Source of the DNA: Gammaproteobacteria bacterium
GTDB taxonomy: Bacteria > Pseudomonadota > Gammaproteobacteria > Xanthomonadales > SZUA-36
DNA: 64,000 nucleotides
Assembly (NCBI GenBank): GCA_021772915.1
Contig: JAJFLB010000053.1
Coordinates: 1-64,000 of the forward strand
Reading direction: 5' to 3'
How positions within the stretch are numbered: position 1 is the first letter of the stretch; each line of letters starts with the position of its first letter. Of the stretch, positions 61,225 through 64,000 are shown one piece after another. The notes below the pieces were generated by a model, which worked only from the letters and a program-made list of their open reading frames with translations, did not search any database and was not told the DNA's origin. The position numbers and the translations under genes are program-made.

Positions 61225-63006
61225 ATGCCCATCCGCCAACTTCCAGAACTGCTGATTAACCAAATCGCTGCCGGTGAGGTCGTTGAGCGACCCTCGTCTG
61301 TGGTCAAGGAACTCATTGAAAACAGCCTGGATGCAGGTGCGCGTGCCATTCAGGTGCATCTGGAGCAGGGTGGCAAGCGTCTAATCCGGGTTATCGATGA
61401 TGGCAACGGCATTCCCAAAGATGAACTGCCGTTGGCGTTGGCCCGACATGCAACGAGCAAGCTTGCCTCATTGGAAGAGCTGGAAGCCGTTACCTCACTG
61501 GGATTCAGGGGTGAGGCCTTACCGAGTATGGCTTCTGTTAGCAGGATGGAGATCAGGTCACGTGCCGAAAACGCGGGGCATGGCTGGCAGGTCAAAGTGG
61601 CCAACGGTGAATTGGAAGGTGCGGTACCAGCGGCGGGTACTGTCGGTACCCAGGTCGAAATTCGTGATTTGTTCTACAACATACCGGCGCGTCGAAAATT
61701 TCTGCGCACTGATCGAACTGAGTTTTCCCATGTTGATGAGTTACTCAAGAGATTTGCCTTGTCGCGTGGGGATGTCAGCTTCCAGTTACAACACAACAAT
61801 CACACGGTACGCCAGTTCCAAGCCATCAAGGCTGGATCGGATATGGAAAGCCGATTGGAGGCTGTAGTTGGCAAGGAGTTTGTTGCGCACGCTTTACACA
61901 TTGACCAACAGCGTGGTTCCTTCGGACTCCGGGGATGGGTGGCTGAACCCCGCTACAATCGGGCGCAAGCTGATCGACAGTTCTTTTATGTAAATGGGAG
62001 GGTGATCCGGGACCGTTTGATTGCCCATGCCGTCCGGCAGGCCTTTAGAGATGTTTTGTACCATGGCAGACATCCTGCTTTTGTACTGTTTCTCGCAATA
62101 CCTCCCGGTGCGGTAGACGTTAATGTTCACCCACAAAAGCAGGAAGTGCGTTTCAGGGACTCCCGCTCGGTGCATGATTTTATTTACTCCACACTCAACC
62201 ACGCCCTGGCTGGAGCCGGTGTGGGTGGAGGTTCACCACGGCCAGGAACAGAATTCGAAGCGCCGGCCAAGCCTGGACAAACTGGCGGGTGGACATCCCA
62301 ACAAGCTGCCATACCTATGAGCGTTGCTGAGCAGATACGGAGTTACACCCAGTTGGTATCTCCTCCTCCCGGGTCTCCGGGTCGCGCGAAATGTACTATG
62401 GTGTCCGGGGACGAGGAAGAGTTCCCGCCACTTGGTTTTGCCTTGGCGCAGTTGCATGGCATTTATGTTCTGGCCCAAAACCAACACGGCCTGGTGCTCG
62501 TAGACATGCACGCAGCACATGAACGTATCACCTATGAGCGCTTGAAGACGGGTTTATTGGAAAGTGGAATCCGCAGCCAGAATCTCTTGGTGCCCGTGAC
62601 AGTGCATGTCAGCGAGCGGGAAGCAGACAAGTTGGAGGAGTACGCCGATAGTCTTGAATCATTGGGGATCAGCTGTGAACGATCTGGCCCACAGTCCGTG
62701 ATGGTGAGGAAAGTACCCACTTTGTTACAACAGGCTGACATGACCCGATTGCTCCAGGATGTGTTGGCAGAGTTGGTAGCCAACGGCAAAAGTTTGAAAA
62801 TTGAGTCTGAAATGGACGAGGTCCTTTCTTCCATGGCATGTCATGGTTCGGTGCGGGCCAACCGGCAGTTGAACGTCCCGGAAATGAATAGCTTGCTACG
62901 CGACATGGAGCGGACTGAGCGGGCGGCGCAATGCAATCACGGCAGACCCACCTGGGTACAGCTGGATATGCAGAGTCTGGACCGGCTGTTTCTTCGCGGA
63001 CGTTAA
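61225..63006 (+). CDS. mutL: DNA mismatch repair protein MutL, 593 aa
   Basis: The GHKL ATPase motifs are in order: QIAAGEVVERPSSVVKELIE, IDDGNGI, ATSKLASLEEL and LGFRGEALPSMASVS; a transducer domain ends near residue 330 (VDVNVHPQKQEVRF). The C-terminal dimerisation domain includes QLHGIYVLAQNQHGLVLVD and AHERITYE. The endonuclease DQHAxxE-type motif is replaced by DMHAAHERI, as in species that use MutH. ATG at 61,225 is preferred; an upstream start at 61,150 would add 25 non-conserved residues. An imperfect 7-bp hairpin lies in the amiB-mutL gap at 61,081-61,100. Confidence 0.96.
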   Translation: MPIRQLPELLINQIAAGEVVERPSSVVKELIENSLDAGARAIQVHLEQGGKRLIRVIDDGNGIPKDELPLALARHATSKLASLEELEAVTSLGFRGEALPSMASVSRMEIRSRAENAGHGWQVKVANGELEGAVPAAGTVGTQVEIRDLFYNIPARRKFLRTDRTEFSHVDELLKRFALSRGDVSFQLQHNNHTVRQFQAIKAGSDMESRLEAVVGKEFVAHALHIDQQRGSFGLRGWVAEPRYNRAQADRQFFYVNGRVIRDRLIAHAVRQAFRDVLYHGRHPAFVLFLAIPPGAVDVNVHPQKQEVRFRDSRSVHDFIYSTLNHALAGAGVGGGSPRPGTEFEAPAKPGQTGGWTSQQAAIPMSVAEQIRSYTQLVSPPPGSPGRAKCTMVSGDEEEFPPLGFALAQLHGIYVLAQNQHGLVLVDMHAAHERITYERLKTGLLESGIRSQNLLVPVTVHVSEREADKLEEYADSLESLGISCERSGPQSVMVRKVPTLLQQADMTRLLQDVLAELVANGKSLKIESEMDEVLSSMACHGSVRANRQLNVPEMNSLLRDMERTERAAQCNHGRPTWVQLDMQSLDRLFLRGR

Positions 63007-63032
63007 GGCCCCCTAATTCGGAACCACCAACA

Positions 63033-63980
63033 GTGAAGCCGCAAAATCTACCACCTGCCGTGTTTTTGATGGGACCGACGGCCGCAGGTAAAACGGGTTT
63101 GGCAATGGAGTTGTGTGAGAGATTTCCGTTTGAAATCATCTCCGTGGATTCGGCCCTGGTATATCGTGGTATGTCAATTGGTACCGCGAAGCCAGACGAG
63201 GAAGTACTCCGCAAAGCACCTCACCGTCTGATTGACATTCGTGAGCCCACACAGAATTACTCGGCGGCCGATTTTCGCGGCGATGCCCGGCTTGAAATGG
63301 AAGCCATTACTGCAAACGGCAAAGTGCCGTTACTTGTAGGTGGCACGATGTTGTATTTCCATGCCCTGGAGCACGGCCTTGCGGAGCTACCTGCAGCGGA
63401 TGTGGAGGTGCGTAAGCAGTTGGCGCAAAAGGCTGAAAAAATAGGTTGGCCTGCCATGCATGAAAATTTGCAGCAGAAAGACCCGCAGACAGCTGCTCGT
63501 ATTCATCCCAATGATCCACAGCGTATTCAAAGAGCGCTGGAAGTCATTCAAATCAGTGGCAGTCCGATGAGTGAACTGCAGGCGCATTCTTCCGGCAAGG
63601 CGTTGGATTACCGTGTTCACAAGATCATCATTTCACCCCGGCAACGCAGTACCTTGCATCGACGCATTGAAGTGCGCTTTAATTTGATGCTTGATGCCGG
63701 GTTTGTCGGGGAGATGAAAGAGCTTTACGCACGCTCTGATTTACAGGCCGACATGCCAGCCATGCGGGCGGTGGGTTATCGTCAGGCCTGGGATTGGCTG
63801 GATGGTGGTTGTACCTTTGACGAAATGTGTGTGAACACCGTTACCGCGACACGTCGATTGGCCAAGCGACAATTGACCTGGCTGCGACGGGAAAGCTTGG
63901 CTGTATGGTATGATTTGCAGGCAGATGGGGCGCGTCAAGAAGTGGTGGAAGGGTTAAAGGAGTTCCTTGAAGCCTCGTAA
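63033..63980 (+). CDS. miaA: tRNA dimethylallyltransferase, 315 aa
   Basis: The enzyme adds the isopentenyl group to A37 of tRNAs. The P-loop FLMGPTAAGKTGLAMEL, ISVDSALVYRGMSIGTAKP, HRLIDIREPTQNYSAADF, GGTMLYFHAL and AVGYRQAWDWL are the family's signatures, and the length is typical with a GTG start at 63,033. Starting at an upstream codon would overlap mutL. hfq normally follows miaA, but the window ends 20 bases after the stop. Confidence 0.95.
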   Translation: MKPQNLPPAVFLMGPTAAGKTGLAMELCERFPFEIISVDSALVYRGMSIGTAKPDEEVLRKAPHRLIDIREPTQNYSAADFRGDARLEMEAITANGKVPLLVGGTMLYFHALEHGLAELPAADVEVRKQLAQKAEKIGWPAMHENLQQKDPQTAARIHPNDPQRIQRALEVIQISGSPMSELQAHSSGKALDYRVHKIIISPRQRSTLHRRIEVRFNLMLDAGFVGEMKELYARSDLQADMPAMRAVGYRQAWDWLDGGCTFDEMCVNTVTATRRLAKRQLTWLRRESLAVWYDLQADGARQEVVEGLKEFLEAS

Positions 63981-64000
63981 GGTCGTACCCATGTTTGTTG

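Overview
The window joins two kinds of DNA. Positions 1 to about 27,491 are the right-hand part of an integrated tailed phage. Positions 27,492 to 64,000 are chromosome of a gammaproteobacterium. The host call rests on E. coli-like gene order: mltD-gloB-yafS-like-rnhA-dnaQ, and nnr-tsaE-amiB-mutL-miaA. Other housekeeping genes (folE2, mltF, gltX, queG) fit, but the accessory genes between them show it is not an enteric. No species can be named from the sequence.

Prophage (1-27,491). The gene set suggests a short-tailed (podovirus-type) particle. Three particle-like ORFs come first (34-2,879). A small leftward cluster follows (3,047-4,017), read from a near-consensus sigma-70 promoter. Then comes the rightward morphogenesis series: terminase small and large subunits, portal, scaffold-like protein, decoration-like protein, major capsid protein followed by a hairpin terminator, beta-helix and fibre-like proteins, a 2-oxoglutarate-dependent oxygenase-like protein, a coiled-coil protein, adaptor and nozzle candidates, a run of probable ejection proteins, a last fibre-like protein and a lipoprotein beside the attachment site. 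The right end is the 3' half of a tRNA-Pro(GGG) gene (27,447-27,491) with no 5' half, as expected for attR. The integrase, replication and lysis genes and attL are not seen and probably lie to the left.

Accessory region (27,492-39,157). A PAS-PAS-AAA+-Fis activator of sigma-54 is divergent from an operon with a strong -24/-12 promoter. That operon encodes a 70-aa protein, an NTF2-like protein, an exported isochorismatase-fold hydrolase, a DoxX membrane protein and a signal peptide joined to the tail of an alpha/beta hydrolase. It ends in tandem terminators. A short-chain dehydrogenase (SDR), a flavin-binding-type protein and an unknown follow. Six kilobases away the same activator sites and promoter recur with identical spacing, ahead of a membrane protein and an LCAT-like lipase lipoprotein. 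Between the two copies lie an SDR and broken cyclase and NAD(P)-binding genes. This two-promoter regulon is the best candidate for an undescribed system; I infer small-molecule or lipid stress handling, and the substrate is unknown. Small envelope and CYTH genes follow.

Core and mobile region (39,158-64,000). folE2, peptidoglycan enzymes, glyoxalase II, RNase H, the DNA polymerase III epsilon subunit, MltF, GluRS and a WYL regulator are followed by an IS110/IS1111-type element with 14-bp inverted repeats and a possible guide-RNA stem. Then come a class III aminotransferase, a secreted protein, an endonuclease/exonuclease/phosphatase-fold protein, an IS3 transposase remnant and queG, and last the nnr-tsaE-amiB-mutL-miaA block.
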